This document shows positions 63,579 to 64,000 of a stretch of 64,000 nt of DNA, piece by piece. Source of the stretch: Psychrobacillus sp044762655 (GTDB lineage: Bacteria > Bacillota > Bacilli > Bacillales_A > Planococcaceae). Location of the stretch: positions 620,001-684,000 of the forward strand of contig NZ_JBIWER010000001.1 in the NCBI RefSeq assembly GCF_044762655.1, written 5' to 3'. Numbering within the stretch: position 1 is the stretch's first letter; each line of letters starts with the position of its first letter. The position numbers were made by a program, and so were the translations under genes. Under the pieces are notes generated by a model. That model was not told the origin of the DNA, did no database searches, and was given only the letters and a program-made list of their open reading frames with translations.

Positions 63579-64000
63579 ATGAAGAAATTAATCTCACTTA
63601 TAGTATTAAGTTTACTAATTACTTTTTCTGGCACTCAATCCACGGAAGCAGCATCCATATCTTCTATTAAAACAGAAGCATTTAAATATTTAGGTACACC
63701 ATATAAGTACGGCGGAACTACAACAAGCGGTTTTGACTGTTCGGCATTTGTTCAACAAGTATTCAAAGATATCGGCATTTCTTTACCACGTGATACTGGG
63801 TCTCAGTACCAACAAGGTAAAGCAGTAAGTAAAAGCAACTTAGAATTAGGTGACTTAGTCTTTTTTAATACGACTGGGAAAGGTGTTTCCCACGTAGGTA
63901 TATACATAGGAGATAATAAGTTCGTCCATGCAGCAAGTTCTAAAGGTGTTTCAGTAGCATCGATATATGATCCATATTATTGGGGTAGCAAGTATATTGG
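63579..64000 (+). CDS. Secreted NlpC/P60 cell-wall hydrolase (3' end off the window)
   Basis: The visible 140 codons start with a signal peptide (KKLISLIVLSLLITFSG, cleavage near EAA). A single NlpC/P60 catalytic domain follows directly, with cysteine in TSGFDCSAFVQQVF, histidine in VSHVGIYIG and a third polar residue in KFVHAASSKG. No SH3 or LysM domain precedes it. These enzymes cut D-Glu-to-diamino-acid bonds in peptidoglycan stem peptides. GAAGGGAG lies upstream at a rather long distance. It is divergent from the SLH 5'-nucleotidase gene. Confidence 0.9.
   Translation, partial: MKKLISLIVLSLLITFSGTQSTEAASISSIKTEAFKYLGTPYKYGGTTTSGFDCSAFVQQVFKDIGISLPRDTGSQYQQGKAVSKSNLELGDLVFFNTTGKGVSHVGIYIGDNKFVHAASSKGVSVASIYDPYYWGSKYI

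Noticed and set aside
1..64000. tRNA, rRNA or replication/attachment sites
   Set aside because: No cloverleaf, rRNA-like block, integrase gene or att-type direct repeat was seen on reading.

Overview
The window is low-GC DNA from a Gram-positive bacterium. AGGAGG-type ribosome sites, frequent TTG/GTG starts, lipobox lipoproteins, several S-layer-homology (SLH) wall-anchored proteins, a ComK-like protein and CcpA-type cre sites all point to the Bacillales, most likely the Lysinibacillus/Psychrobacillus/Sporosarcina side. That placement is inference, because no rRNA or tRNA gene is present.

Region 1 (1-11.9 kb) is an aromatic meta-cleavage module. A leftward operon encodes a two-component flavin hydroxylase, catechol 2,3-dioxygenase, acylating acetaldehyde dehydrogenase, 4-hydroxy-2-oxovalerate aldolase, dienoate hydratase and (cut by the window edge) 4-oxalocrotonate decarboxylase. 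A divergent IclR regulator and a second leftward operon (ABC importer plus 2-hydroxymuconic semialdehyde dehydrogenase) complete it. Both operons carry the same cre site and the same 19-bp palindrome with conserved flanks, which looks like a two-operon regulon. Region 2 (12.4-16.7 kb) has a GAF-PAS-GGDEF-EAL c-di-GMP protein followed 21 bp later by a ThDP enzyme and a carboxymuconolactone-decarboxylase-like protein.

Region 3 (17-25.6 kb) holds two SLH proteins, a 740-residue glycine-zipper protein of unknown function, an undetected 49-residue gene and a GlcD-type oxidase. Region 4 (25.7-31.3 kb) is an ABC importer-aminotransferase operon with an unusual PAS-AAA-HTH regulator that has lost sigma-54 hallmarks. 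Region 5 (31.5-39.1 kb) contains a decayed FAH gene, a tricarballylate-type module (TctC-like binding protein, TcuA-like flavoprotein, LysR regulator), a zinc-ribbon membrane protein that appears to start at CTG, and scraps of IS66 and IS3 elements.

Region 6 (39.1-64 kb) is dominated by large secreted proteins: two subtilases, a 1500-residue double nuclease in an operon with a 5'-nucleotidase, an SLH phosphodiester glycosidase, an SLH 5'-nucleotidase and an NlpC/P60 hydrolase. This fits scavenging of extracellular protein, nucleic acid and phosphate. A ComK-like protein and a small sigma factor lie between them.

The gaps between genes are unusual. They carry four families of dispersed short repeats: a ~130-bp TACTCTCG unit, CCACATAAA clusters, ATAGCCCATAA clusters, and a hairpin ending near CTAACACAGGGACGC. 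They also carry a recurring CTCTCC terminator hairpin.
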